Notes: generated from the sequence alone by a model not told the origin. 64,000 bases of DNA from CAYYFX01 sp964571855 (GCA_964571855.1 CAZNDO010000008.1:62001-126000), one strand, 5' to 3'. Shown: positions 7,848 through 15,402, counted from the first letter of the stretch. Made by a program: numbers and translations.

Positions 7848-9367
7848 GCGTCGAGGTCGAGACGAAGACGTCGCCGTCCGCGCCGGCCGCTCCCGGGGTG
7901 GCCGCCCGTCGCCGCCCGTCCGGGACGATGCCGCGGCCCTCGCCGCCGCACGTGACCACGCCGGGCGCCACGCGCAAGCTCGCGCCGGCGCTGTTCGCCG
8001 CCACGCTCGTGGTGTCGGACGCCGCGGCGCTGGTCGCCGCGATGTTCCTGGCCTACTGGATCCGTTTCGACTCGGGTCTCCTGCCCGCGCCGCTCGGCGT
8101 CCCGCCGTTCGGCCCGTACGCGCGGGCGCTGCCGCTGGCGATCGGGCTCGGGCTCGTGGCCCTGCGCGAGCGCGGGCTGTACCGTGCGCACCGGCGCGCG
8201 GACGCGCGCCGCGACCTCGTGGAGGGCGCGCGGGCCATGGTGCTCCTGGGCGGCGCGCTGGCGGCGGTGGCGTTCTTCTACCGCGAGTTCTCGTTCTCCC
8301 GCACCTTCCTCGTGCTGTACGTGGCGTGCGCGGCGCTCACCGTGCCCGCGTTGCGGCGGGCGGCCGCGGCGGTGCACCGCGGGCTGCGGGCGCGCGGGGT
8401 GGGCGTGCAGCGCGTGGCGCTGGCGGGCGGGGACGTGGCGGACACGCTCGCGCGCAAGATCGCGGGCCGGCCGGGCTCGGGGCTCGAGGTCGTGGCGCGC
8501 TGGGAGGGCGAGGACTGGTTCGGTCCCGGCGACGGGGCGCACGCGGCGGCGGAGCGGCCCGCGCGCGTGCGCGACTTCGTGCGCGCGCACCGCGTGGACC
8601 GGCTGATCGTCACGGACCCGTCGCTCACGCCGGACGAGCGCTTCGACCTGGTGGAGGCGTGCCACGCGGAGGGCGTGCGCTGCGACTTCGTGCCGGAGCT
8701 GTTCGAGGTGATGCTGGGGCGCGTGCGCGTGGAGGAGATCGACGGCGTCCCGCTCGTCGGCGTGCGCCTGTACCCGCTGGGAAGGCTGGAGCGTTTCCAG
8801 AAGCGGACGCTGGATCTCGCCGGATCGGCGCTCGGGCTGCTCGCGCTGGCGCCCCTGCTGCTCTTCCTGGCGGCGTGCGTGAAGGCGACCTCGCCGGGGC
8901 CCGTCCTGTTCCGGCAGCGCCGCCTCGGCCGCGACGGGCGGGAGTTCGACATGCTGAAGTTCCGTTCCATGCCCGTGGCCGCGGAGAGCGGCACGGGGCC
9001 CGTGCGCGCCACGCGCGGGGACGCGCGCCCCACGCGCGCGGGCCGGCTGCTGCGCCGCACCAGCCTGGACGAGCTGCCGCAGCTCTGGAACGTGGTGCGG
9101 GGCGAGATGTCCCTGGTGGGGCCGCGGCCGGAGCGCCCGTACTTCGTCGACGCGTTCCGGCGGAGCATCCCGCGCTACCTGGAGCGGCACGGCGTGAAGT
9201 CCGGGATCACGGGCTGGGCCCAGGTGCACGGTCTCCGCGGCGACACCTCCATCGAGGAGCGCACGCGCTACGACCTCTGGTACGTCGAGAACTGGTCGAT
9301 CGGGCTGGACCTGCGCATCCTCGCGCTCACCCTCCTCCGCTTCCTGTTCCAGGAAGAGGCGTACTAG
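7844..9367 (+). CDS. Polyprenyl glycosylphosphotransferase (WbaP/CpsE type)
   Basis: This 507-residue membrane enzyme moves a sugar-1-phosphate from a nucleotide sugar to undecaprenyl phosphate, starting lipid-linked glycan assembly at the inner face of the inner membrane. After a proline-rich tail come about four hydrophobic segments (residues 45-180), a Rossmann-like region, and from about residue 318 the bacterial sugar-transferase domain. The catalytic domain has the membrane re-entrant helix (LDLAGSALGLLALAPLLLF), FRQRRLGRDG, KFRSM (372-376), DELPQLWNV, SLVGPRPERP and ITGWAQVHG. Its GTG overlaps the gmhA stop, suggesting coupled expression. The donor sugar is not predictable. Confidence 0.92.
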   Translation: MSVEVETKTSPSAPAAPGVAARRRPSGTMPRPSPPHVTTPGATRKLAPALFAATLVVSDAAALVAAMFLAYWIRFDSGLLPAPLGVPPFGPYARALPLAIGLGLVALRERGLYRAHRRADARRDLVEGARAMVLLGGALAAVAFFYREFSFSRTFLVLYVACAALTVPALRRAAAAVHRGLRARGVGVQRVALAGGDVADTLARKIAGRPGSGLEVVARWEGEDWFGPGDGAHAAAERPARVRDFVRAHRVDRLIVTDPSLTPDERFDLVEACHAEGVRCDFVPELFEVMLGRVRVEEIDGVPLVGVRLYPLGRLERFQKRTLDLAGSALGLLALAPLLLFLAACVKATSPGPVLFRQRRLGRDGREFDMLKFRSMPVAAESGTGPVRATRGDARPTRAGRLLRRTSLDELPQLWNVVRGEMSLVGPRPERPYFVDAFRRSIPRYLERHGVKSGITGWAQVHGLRGDTSIEERTRYDLWYVENWSIGLDLRILALTLLRFLFQEEAY

Positions 9368-9375
9368 GAGTTCCC

Positions 9376-9744
9376 GTGAAGAACGTGCTGTTGATCCTGG
9401 TCTGCGTGGCGCTCGGGGTGGGCGGGCAGCTCCTGCTGAAGCACGGGATGTCGGCGGACCGCGACGCGGTGGACCGCGTGGACGAGGTGCTGCCGCGCCT
9501 CGCCAAGGCGGCGCTCAACCCCGTGGTGATCGGCGGCTTCCTGCTGTACGGGCTGTCGGCCGCGCTGTGGCTGATCGTGCTCACCCGCGCGGAGCTCTCG
9601 TGGGCGTACCCCATGCTGTCCCTGGGCTACGTCCTCGTGGTGCTCCTGTCGCGCGTGCTCTTCCACGAGGCGGTGACGCCGCCGCGGTTGATCGGCACCC
9701 TCGTGATCGTGGCGGGGGTGTGGCTCATCTCGCGGACGCAGTAG
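9376..9744 (+). CDS. Small multidrug resistance/EamA-type membrane protein
   Basis: A 122-residue protein with four predicted membrane helices: residues about 3-22, 48-67, 75-95 and 102-120. Size and fold match the SMR/ArnE-like half-transporters, which act as dimers and in envelope clusters often flip lipid-linked aminoarabinose or other polyprenyl-phosphate sugars. GTG start 6 bases after TAGGAG, which overlaps the stop of the phosphoglycosyltransferase. Given its neighbours (a phosphoglycosyltransferase upstream and a UbiA lipid transferase downstream) a role in moving a lipid-linked sugar across the membrane is likely, but drug export cannot be excluded. Confidence 0.75.
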   Translation: MKNVLLILVCVALGVGGQLLLKHGMSADRDAVDRVDEVLPRLAKAALNPVVIGGFLLYGLSAALWLIVLTRAELSWAYPMLSLGYVLVVLLSRVLFHEAVTPPRLIGTLVIVAGVWLISRTQ

Positions 9745-9753
9745 GGGCGGGGC

Positions 9754-10395
9754 GTGGGGGCGGTGATCCTGGGGATCGCGGGGGGCTCCGGCTCCGGCAA
9801 GACCACCGTGGCGCTACGGCTCCTGGAGCACTTCCCGAACGAGAAGGTGGTGATCGTCCACCACGACTCGTACTACCGGGACCGCTCGGACCTGCCCCCG
9901 GACGAGCGCGTGCGGCTGAACTTCGACCACCCGGACTCCTTCGAGAACGAGCTGCTGGTGCGGCACCTGGACGCGCTGCGTGCGGGCGAGCGCGTGGAGC
10001 AGCCCGTGTACAGCTACGAGACGCACGCGCGCACGGGCGAGACCGTGCCGGTGGGTCCCGCGAGCCTCGTGGTCCTGGAGGGGATCACGGTGCTGTCCAT
10101 CCCGGAGCTCCGCGAGCGGATGGACATCAAGCTGTACGTGGACTGCGACGCGGACGAGCGGCTCGTGCGCCGGCTGCTGCGGGACCTGCACGAGCGCGGA
10201 CGGTCCGTGCACTCGGTTCTGGAGCAGTACCGTGCCACGGTGCGACCGATGCATCTGCAGTTCGTGGAGCCGTCCAAGCGGTGGGCGGACCTGGTGATCC
10301 CGCGGGGCGGGCACAACGCCGTGGCCATCGACCTGATCGTGTCCAAGATGCGCGACGTGCTCGTGCAGGCGGAGCGGCGGGAGGCGGCGCGATGA
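9754..10395 (+). CDS. udk: Uridine kinase
   Basis: A 213-residue P-loop kinase that phosphorylates uridine/cytidine with ATP or GTP to UMP/CMP in pyrimidine salvage. Walker A is GGSGSGKT (10-17); HHDSYYRD matches the uridine-binding DxFY region and NFDHPDSFENELL is a classical family signature, as is the VLEGI strand. Length is normal for Udk. GTG start shortly after the previous stop; its own stop overlaps the next ATG (ATGA). Its place between lipid-sugar genes is unusual and could reflect use in a nucleotide-sugar recycling context (inference). Confidence 0.9.
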   Translation: MGAVILGIAGGSGSGKTTVALRLLEHFPNEKVVIVHHDSYYRDRSDLPPDERVRLNFDHPDSFENELLVRHLDALRAGERVEQPVYSYETHARTGETVPVGPASLVVLEGITVLSIPELRERMDIKLYVDCDADERLVRRLLRDLHERGRSVHSVLEQYRATVRPMHLQFVEPSKRWADLVIPRGGHNAVAIDLIVSKMRDVLVQAERREAAR

Positions 10396-11276
10396 CCGCG
10401 CTGGTCGCGCTGGCCCGCCCCCGGCAGTGGATCAAGAACATCGTGGTGCTGGCCGGCGTGATCTTCGCCGGCCGCCTGGCGGATCCGGAGTTCACCGCCC
10501 GGGCGTTCCTGGCGTTCGCGGTGTTCTGCGTGCTGTCCAGCGGCATCTACGTCCTGAACGACCTCGTGGACGCGGAGGCCGACCGGCGCCATCCGGAGAA
10601 GCGCGACCGGCCGATCGCGGCGGGCCGGGTGACGCCCGGCGCCGCGGCCGCGCTGTGCGCGCTGCTGCTCGGAGCGGGGCTGGCCGGCGCGTGGGCCCTC
10701 GGACCGCGGTTCGGCGCGACCGGCGCGGCCTACGCGATCCTGAACGTGTTCTACACGAAATGGCTGAAGCGGCTCGTCATCCTCGACGTGATGTCCATCG
10801 CCGTGGGGTTCATGATGCGGGCGATCGGCGGCGTGGAGGTGCTGCGGGACCTCGACGCGTCGGTCGCGCTGTCGGAGTGGCTGCTGCTTTGCACGTTCTT
10901 CCTGGCCCTGGTGATGGGGTTCGGCAAGCGGCGCGCGGAGATCGTCCTGCTGGACGACGCCGCGGAGTCCCACCGCGCCACGCTGCAGGACTACTCCGTG
11001 GGGCTGCTCGACGTGATCATCCCGCTGGTGTCCGGTTGCGCCATCCTCGCGTATTCCATTTACACGATCTGGCCCGGGACGGTGGCGCGCGCCGGCACCG
11101 ACAAACTCGTTTACACGGTCCCGGTGGTCGTGTATGGGTTCTTCCGTTATCTCTTCCTCGTGCGGGAACGCCACCTGGGAGGGAACCCCTCGGAGCTCCT
11201 GTTCCGCGATGCGGCGCTCCTGGGCAGCGTGATCGTCTGGATCGTCGCTATCGTGGGCATCCTGTACTTCCGGTAG
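10392..11276 (+). CDS. UbiA-family transferase, decaprenyl-phosphate phosphoribosyltransferase-like
   Basis: A 294-residue polytopic membrane protein of the UbiA superfamily. The first aspartate-rich motif NDLVDAEADRRHPEKRDRP closely resembles that of mycobacterial Rv3806c, which transfers phosphoribose from PRPP to decaprenyl phosphate. The second motif region follows in LNVFYTKWLKRLVILDVMS. About eight to nine hydrophobic segments are seen. It would make a polyprenyl-phosphoribose, the precursor of lipid-linked arabinose or ribose donors. prs, which makes PRPP, lies 1.5 kb downstream. The epimerase pair DprE1/DprE2 is not in the window. A quinone or other prenyl transferase role is less likely given motif and context. 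Confidence 0.8.
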   Translation: MTALVALARPRQWIKNIVVLAGVIFAGRLADPEFTARAFLAFAVFCVLSSGIYVLNDLVDAEADRRHPEKRDRPIAAGRVTPGAAAALCALLLGAGLAGAWALGPRFGATGAAYAILNVFYTKWLKRLVILDVMSIAVGFMMRAIGGVEVLRDLDASVALSEWLLLCTFFLALVMGFGKRRAEIVLLDDAAESHRATLQDYSVGLLDVIIPLVSGCAILAYSIYTIWPGTVARAGTDKLVYTVPVVVYGFFRYLFLVRERHLGGNPSELLFRDAALLGSVIVWIVAIVGILYFR

Positions 11277-11283
11277 GGGAGCC

Positions 11284-12153
11284 ATGACGGAAGCCGGCGC
11301 GAAGACGAAGCTCGTGCTGGAGTCCCCGGCGAAGGTCAACCTCACGCTCGAGGTGCTCGGCCGCCGCGCGGACGGCTACCACTCCATCCGCTCCGTCCTC
11401 GCGCCCGTCACGCTGCACGACACGGTCACGTTCGTGCCCGGCGGCCGCAAGCTGGTGTTCCACGGCGGGCAGGGCGCCCCGAAGGACGAGACGAACCTCG
11501 CGGTGCGCGCCGTGCGGGCGCTGGAGCAGCACACGGGCGTGCGGCACGGCGTGGAGATCCGGATCGTGAAGCGGATCCCCATCGCGGCCGGGCTCGGCGG
11601 CGGCAGCTCGAACGCGGCCACCGTGCTGCGCGGCCTGAACGAGCTCTGGGGACTGGGCCTGTCCGGCGCCGTGCTGGAGCGGTTGGGGTTGGCCATCGGG
11701 TCCGATGTCCCGTTCTTCCTGCGCGGCGGGACCTGCCTCGCGGGCGGACGCGGGGAGGAGCTGGAGCCGCTGCCGCGGCAGGGCGCGCTGGAGCTCGTGC
11801 TCGTGAACCCGCCGGTCAAGGTCTCGTCGAAGTGGGCGTACGAGCACGTGCCGGCGGACCTCGTGCGTCCGTACGGCGCCACGGGCATGGTCAAGGTGGC
11901 GCTCGCGTCCGGCCGCACGGAGCTGATCGCGCCGCACCTCTCGAACGACCTGGAGCCCGGCGTGGCCGCGGCCCACCCCGTGGTGGCGGAGGTGAAGCGC
12001 AAGCTGCTCGCGGCCGGGGCCGCGGGAGCGTTGATGTCCGGGAGCGGCCCCACCGTGTTCGGCATCGCGCCGGATGCGGACGCGGCCGACCGGATCGCGG
12101 CGGCGGTCCGCGGCCCGGGCTGGAGGGTGCTCCGGGCCGCCAGCCCGGCCTGA
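11284..12153 (+). CDS. ispE: 4-diphosphocytidyl-2-C-methyl-D-erythritol kinase
   Basis: A 289-residue GHMP kinase of the non-mevalonate isoprenoid pathway that phosphorylates CDP-methylerythritol at the 2-hydroxyl. N-terminal PAKVNLTLEVLGRRADGYH is the IspE signature with the substrate-contacting lysine. The ATP-binding loop IAAGLGGGSSNAA is at about 100-112, and SGSGPTVFGI near the C-terminus is the third GHMP motif. ATG start after GGGGAGCC, 8 bases downstream of the UbiA gene, so likely in the same transcript. The ispE/spoVG/tRNA-Gln/prs order is widely conserved. Confidence 0.95.
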   Translation: MTEAGAKTKLVLESPAKVNLTLEVLGRRADGYHSIRSVLAPVTLHDTVTFVPGGRKLVFHGGQGAPKDETNLAVRAVRALEQHTGVRHGVEIRIVKRIPIAAGLGGGSSNAATVLRGLNELWGLGLSGAVLERLGLAIGSDVPFFLRGGTCLAGGRGEELEPLPRQGALELVLVNPPVKVSSKWAYEHVPADLVRPYGATGMVKVALASGRTELIAPHLSNDLEPGVAAAHPVVAEVKRKLLAAGAAGALMSGSGPTVFGIAPDADAADRIAAAVRGPGWRVLRAASPA

Positions 12154-12178
12154 GGCGCGGCGCGCCCGGGGGGATCCC

Positions 12179-12460
12179 ATGGAGATCACCGAGGTCCGGA
12201 TCGCACTGCGGGACGAGGAACGGCTGAAGGCCTTCGTCACCATCACGTTCGACGATTGCTTCGTCGTGCGCGGGGTCAAGGTCATCGCCGGGAAGGACGG
12301 GCTGTTCGTGGCCATGCCCAGCCGCCAGCGTCCCGACGGGACCTACCAGGACGTCGCGCACCCGGTCCACTCGGAGATGCGCTCGCGGGTGGAGGGCCGG
12401 GTCCTGGACGCGTATCATGCCGTCCTGGACGGCGACGCCGCCTACGCCGGGCAGGGGTAG
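12179..12460 (+). CDS. spoVG: Septation regulator SpoVG
   Basis: A 93-residue SpoVG homologue, full length for the family. It opens MEITEVRIALRDEERLKAF and contains FDDCFVVRGVKVI, FVAMPSRQRPDGTYQDVAHP and a C-terminal helix. SpoVG is a small nucleic-acid-binding regulator, linked in Bacillus to septation and in other bacteria to post-transcriptional control. It does not imply sporulation here, since many non-sporulating lineages have it beside ispE. ATG 12179 is preceded by GGGGGG; the longer frame upstream overlaps ispE and is not used. Confidence 0.93.
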   Translation: MEITEVRIALRDEERLKAFVTITFDDCFVVRGVKVIAGKDGLFVAMPSRQRPDGTYQDVAHPVHSEMRSRVEGRVLDAYHAVLDGDAAYAGQG

Positions 12461-12507
12461 ATCGCCCGCGCCTTTCCGCCCCGCGCCGGGGGCGTCGTCC
12501 GGCCTCC

Positions 12508-12532
12508 CGATACTGGGGCCCGATACTGGGGC
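12508..12532 (+). repeat. 13-bp tandem duplication at the 5' edge of tRNA-Gln
   Basis: The 12-mer CGATACTGGGGC occurs at 12508-12519 and again at 12521-12532, one base apart. The second copy includes the first six bases of the tRNA. The nearby GGCGTCGTC also recurs (12491-12499 and 12530-12538). This looks like a small local duplication of the tRNA 5' edge; GATACT could serve as a -10 box, but no -35 box is seen. Confidence 0.6.
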
Positions 12533-12602
12533 GTCGTCAAATGGCTAAGACACCGGCCTTTGGAGCCGGCATTTGGAGGTTCGAGTCCTCCCGCCCCAGC
12601 CA
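12527..12602 (+). tRNA. tRNA-Gln (anticodon TTG), CCA encoded
   Basis: Cloverleaf parts can be paired by eye. The acceptor stem TGGGGCG (12527-12533) pairs with CGCCCCA (12592-12598), followed by discriminator G and an encoded CCA. The anticodon stem is CCGGC/GCCGG (12553-12557/12565-12569) with loop CTTTGGA, giving anticodon TTG at 12560-12562. The T arm GAGGTTCGAGTCCTC carries the invariant TTCGA. A tRNA-Gln just before prs is a common arrangement. Confidence 0.95.
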
Positions 12603-12672
12603 TCCCTCCGGGAGCCGCGGACCGGCCGGGCCGGGCGGCGGAGGGGGTCGCCCCGCGGCCGGTTCGCCGCCC

Positions 12673-12702
12673 TTGCGCGGGGGAACGGCCTGCCCTTAGA
12701 CT
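12673..12702 (+). promoter_or_regulatory. Probable prs promoter
   Basis: TTGCGC (12673-12678), an 18-bp spacer and TAGACT (12697-12702) precede prs by about 68 bases. The -10 box resembles others in this window (TAGAGT, TAGGCT, TACACT). Confidence 0.45.
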
Positions 12703-12770
12703 CCTTGCCCGTTTCCGAGCCGGCTCCGTGAGCGCCCGCGGGGTCCTTCGCGCCTGTCCCGGGGGTTCGC

Positions 12771-13706
12771 GTGTCCGACAACATGGTGCTGTTCTCGGGG
12801 ACCGCGAACCGGACCCTGGCCGAGGGCATCGCCCGCGAGGTGGGGGTCCCGCTCGGCGCGTGCGAGATCTCGCGCTTCTCGGACGGGGAGCTGTTCGTCC
12901 GGCTGTCCGAGAACGTGCGCGGGGTGGACGTCTTCATCGTCCAGCCCACGGTGCCGCGCGGCGACAGCCTGATGGAGCTGTTCCTGCTGCTGGACGCGGC
13001 CACGCGCGCGTCGGCGTCGCGCGTGACCGCGGTCATGCCGTACTTCGGGTACGCGCGGCAGGACCGCAAGGACCAGCCGCGGGTGTCCCTCGCGGCGAAG
13101 CTGGTGGCGAACCTGATCACCACGGCGGGCGCGGACCGGGTGCTCGCGATGGACCTGCACGCGGCGCAGATCCAGGGGTTCTTCGACATCCCCGTGGACC
13201 ACCTGTACGCGGCGCCGGTGTTCATGGAGCACTTCGCGAAGCTGGACCTGTCCGAGTTCGCGGTGGTCGCGCCGGATCTCGGCAGCGTGAAGATGGCCCG
13301 CGCGTACGCGAACCGGCTGGGCGTGCCGCTGGCCATCGTGGAGAAGCGGCGGCCGAAGGCGAACGACCTCGAGGTCATGAACGTGATCGGCGCCAGCGAG
13401 GTGAACGGCCGGAACCTGATCATGATCGACGACATGATCGACACCGGCATGACGCTGATCAAGGCGGCGGAGAAGCTGCGGGAGGTGGGGGCCCGCGACA
13501 TCTACGCCTGCGCCACGCACGGCGTGCTGTCGGGCGGGGCGCCGCGCAAGCTGGAGGATTCCATGCTGTCCGGCGTCATCGTCACCGACACGATCCCCAT
13601 CCCGTCCTCCCCGAAGGTGCAGGTGCTGAGCACCGCGCGCCTGTTCGCCGAGGCGATCCTGCGAATCCACCGGAGCGAGTCCCTGTCCATCCTGTTCCAA
13701 CCGTAG
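12771..13706 (+). CDS. prs: Ribose-phosphate pyrophosphokinase (PRPP synthetase)
   Basis: A 311-residue class I PRPP synthetase, making PRPP from ribose 5-phosphate and ATP for nucleotides, histidine, tryptophan and here possibly the UbiA-type phosphoribosyltransferase upstream. Signatures: FSGTANRTLAEGIA, FSDGELFV, the flexible loop YFGYARQDRKDQPR, MDLHAAQIQGFFDIPVDHL, and the PRPP loop DDMIDTGMTL at about 219-229. GTG 12771 or ATG 12783 could start it; neither has a strong Shine-Dalgarno. Length is standard with either. Adjacent to rplY as in many bacteria. Confidence 0.95.
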   Translation: MSDNMVLFSGTANRTLAEGIAREVGVPLGACEISRFSDGELFVRLSENVRGVDVFIVQPTVPRGDSLMELFLLLDAATRASASRVTAVMPYFGYARQDRKDQPRVSLAAKLVANLITTAGADRVLAMDLHAAQIQGFFDIPVDHLYAAPVFMEHFAKLDLSEFAVVAPDLGSVKMARAYANRLGVPLAIVEKRRPKANDLEVMNVIGASEVNGRNLIMIDDMIDTGMTLIKAAEKLREVGARDIYACATHGVLSGGAPRKLEDSMLSGVIVTDTIPIPSSPKVQVLSTARLFAEAILRIHRSESLSILFQP

Positions 13707-13729
13707 GGCGGCCGGCGGCAGCGCCGCCC
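13706..13729 (+). terminator. GC-rich hairpin between prs and rplY
   Basis: GGGCGGC (13706-13712) can pair with GCCGCCC (13723-13729) across a 10-base loop, starting at the prs stop codon. No T-tract follows, so it may be an attenuator or an mRNA-stabilising hairpin and not a true terminator. Confidence 0.3.
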
Positions 13730-13754
13730 GGGGCCCGTTCGAAGCGAGGAGAAG

Positions 13755-14408
13755 ATGAAGACGATCTCGATCACCGCCGAGGAGCGGCCCCGGACCGGCA
13801 AGGGCGGGGCGCGCGAGGCGCGCCGCCGGGGGCGCATCCCCGGGATCCTGTACGGGCAGGGCCAGCAGGTCCCGCTCACCGTCGATCGCAAGGAGTTCGC
13901 GCGCGCGCTGCTCGAGGCGCACAGCACGAACGTGATCTTCGACCTGAACCTGCCGGGGAAGTCCGCGCTCAAGACGATCGCGCGCGAGATCCAGACGGAT
14001 CCGGTGTCGCGGCTGATGATCCACGTGGACTTCCAGCACATCGACATGACGAAGAAGATCAACGTGTCCGTGAACATCGTGCTCAAGGGCGAGCCGGACG
14101 GCGTGAAGAACTACGGCGGCATCCTCGAGCACGTCACGCGCGAGGTCGAGATCATGTGCCTGCCGGCCGACATCCCGGAGTCCATCACGGTGGACGTGTC
14201 CCATCTGGTCGTCGGCGGGTCCGTGCACGTGTCCGAACTGCCCGCGGGCTACGAGTACATGGACGATCCGCACAAGGTGATCGCGCTGGTCGCGGCGCCC
14301 ACGGTCGAGAAGACGCCGGCCGAGACGGCGGCGGAGACGGCCGAGGCGGCGGCCGCGGCGGCCACCCCGGCGGCGGCGGCGCCCGCGCCGGATGCCGAGA
14401 AGAAGTAG
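13755..14408 (+). CDS. rplY: Large-subunit ribosomal protein bL25, CTC/TL5 form
   Basis: A 217-residue long-form L25, which binds 5S rRNA in the central protuberance. Residues 1-95 are the L25 barrel (RRRGRIPGILYGQGQQVPL), residues 96-185 the TL5/CTC C-terminal domain (FQHIDMTKKINVSVNI, CLPADIPESITVDVS). Residues 186-217 form an alanine/glutamate-rich tail without known role, ending Glu-Lys-Lys. A clear AGGAG lies 6 bases before the ATG. Its 3' end overlaps the pth start by 17 bp, so the two are coupled. Confidence 0.95.
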   Translation: MKTISITAEERPRTGKGGAREARRRGRIPGILYGQGQQVPLTVDRKEFARALLEAHSTNVIFDLNLPGKSALKTIAREIQTDPVSRLMIHVDFQHIDMTKKINVSVNIVLKGEPDGVKNYGGILEHVTREVEIMCLPADIPESITVDVSHLVVGGSVHVSELPAGYEYMDDPHKVIALVAAPTVEKTPAETAAETAEAAAAAATPAAAAPAPDAEKK

Positions 14409-15003
14409 TCCGGCAACGTCCCCGGTCCCCGACCTCGTCGTCGTGGGACTTGGGAACCCGGGCGGGGAGTACGCCCGCACGCGCCACAACCTGGGCTTCC
14501 GCGTGGCGGACGCCCTGGTGCAGGAAGCGGGGGCCCGGTGGCGCAAGGCGCCGGGCCCCTCGCTCGTGGCGGACGCCGGGATCGCCGGGCGCGCCGCGGT
14601 CGTGGCGAAGCCGATGACCTGGATGAACCGCTCGGGCCTGGCCGTCCGGCCGCTGCGCGACGCGTGGCCGGACCTTCCCGCGGACCGCCTGCTGGTGGTG
14701 ACGGACGACCTGGACCTGCCCCTCGGCCGCCTCCGCTTTCGCCGCGCCGGCGGGCCCGGTGGCCACAACGGCCTCCGCTCCGTGATCGCGGAACTCGGCT
14801 CCCCGGACTTCCCCCGCCTCCGCCTCGGCATCGGCCGCCCCGCCGCCGGCGGGGACGACGCGGTGATCGACTACGTCCTGGAGCCCTTCCTCCCGGGCGA
14901 GGAACCCGCCGTGACCGACCTGCTCACCCGCGCCGTCTCCGGCATCCACCTCTTCGCGACCGACGGCATCGAGGCCGCGATGAACCGCCTGAACGCGGGG
15001 TAG
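14392..15003 (+). CDS. pth: Peptidyl-tRNA hydrolase
   Basis: A 203-residue Pth that frees tRNA from prematurely released peptidyl-tRNA. The catalytic set is present: GLGNPGGEY with N22, the general base H32 in RTRHNLGF, the aspartate in VTDDLDLPLG, and HN in GGPGGHNGLRS. The ATG at 14392 lies 17 bases inside rplY; the first 13 residues are an extension compared with E. coli Pth. The frame ends just before the palindromic region. Confidence 0.94.
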   Translation: MPRRSSPATSPVPDLVVVGLGNPGGEYARTRHNLGFRVADALVQEAGARWRKAPGPSLVADAGIAGRAAVVAKPMTWMNRSGLAVRPLRDAWPDLPADRLLVVTDDLDLPLGRLRFRRAGGPGGHNGLRSVIAELGSPDFPRLRLGIGRPAAGGDDAVIDYVLEPFLPGEEPAVTDLLTRAVSGIHLFATDGIEAAMNRLNAG

Positions 15004-15074
15004 GGGAGGCTAGGGGCAGGGAAGCAGGGAACTGCGCGGGCAGCGGACCACCTCACCGCACCCCCGCACCGCTT

Positions 15075-15399
15075 GTACGGCGGGGCGCGGGAGTCCGGGG
15101 AAAGCCCCAGGGGAGTGGGCGGGGGGAGGCGAGGCCGGGGCGGAGGGACCGCGGGGCGGCGCGAGGGCAGGGCCGGGCCTCTCCGCGGCGGCGTCGCGCA
15201 GGCGCCGGGAGGCATGGATGCCGGAGGCGCCGGAGCGCCGAGCCCTTCCGGCGACAGGACGTCGCCGGAAGGGCGTCCGCGGCGGAGAGGCCCGGCCCTG
15301 CCCTCGCGCCGCCCCGCGGTCCCTCCGCCCCGGCCTCGCCTCCCCCCGCCCACTCCCTGCCCGGCGGCCACCCTTGACCCTCCCGCACCCCGCCCGTAC
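15075..15399. repeat. Imperfect outer extension of the inverted duplication, reaching the rpsF promoter
   Basis: Outside the perfect palindrome the two flanks are still related. 15075-15093 is, apart from one gap and one mismatch, the reverse complement of 15380-15399. The right copy covers the rpsF promoter spacer and the first half of its -10 box; the left copy has lost the -35 and -10 boxes. The 17 and 22 bases between this and the perfect arms do not match. The 107 bases from 15004 to 15110 contain no gene. Confidence 0.6.
15111..15357. repeat. Large palindrome: perfect 76-bp inverted repeats around a 95-bp structured spacer
   Basis: Checked base by base, 15111-15186 is the exact reverse complement of 15282-15357 (76 of 76). 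The 95-bp spacer 15187-15281 itself contains hairpins: 15242-15255 pairs with 15261-15274 (14 bp, 5-base loop) and 15211-15215 pairs with 15218-15222. Together they could form a cruciform in DNA or a long hairpin with a branched head in RNA. There is no coding signal inside; the short frames here are low-complexity. No T-tract follows, and no target-site duplication is evident at the edges. It occupies the pth-rpsF interval and may be a mobile palindromic (REP/MITE-like) element, a recombination product or a very strong transcript boundary. Confidence 0.95.
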
Positions 15400-15402
15400 A
15401 CT
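15374..15402 (+). promoter_or_regulatory. Sigma70-type promoter for rpsF-ssb-rpsR
   Basis: TTGACC (15374-15379), exactly 17 bp, then TACACT (15397-15402). Five of six -35 positions and four of six -10 positions match consensus. It starts 17 bases after the palindrome's right arm and predicts a leader of about 70 bases before the rpsF ATG at 15480. Confidence 0.65.

Noticed and set aside
12179..12460. SpoVG as evidence for a spore-former
   Set aside because: SpoVG is widespread in non-sporulating bacteria next to ispE, and no sporulation genes are present here.
15111..15357. Palindrome as an ordinary rho-independent terminator
   Set aside because: Arms of 76 bp with a 95-bp spacer and no T-tract do not fit; it may still stop transcription by other means.
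15111..15357. CRISPR array or insertion sequence
   Set aside because: There is one inverted pair, not spaced direct repeats, and no transposase frame between the arms.
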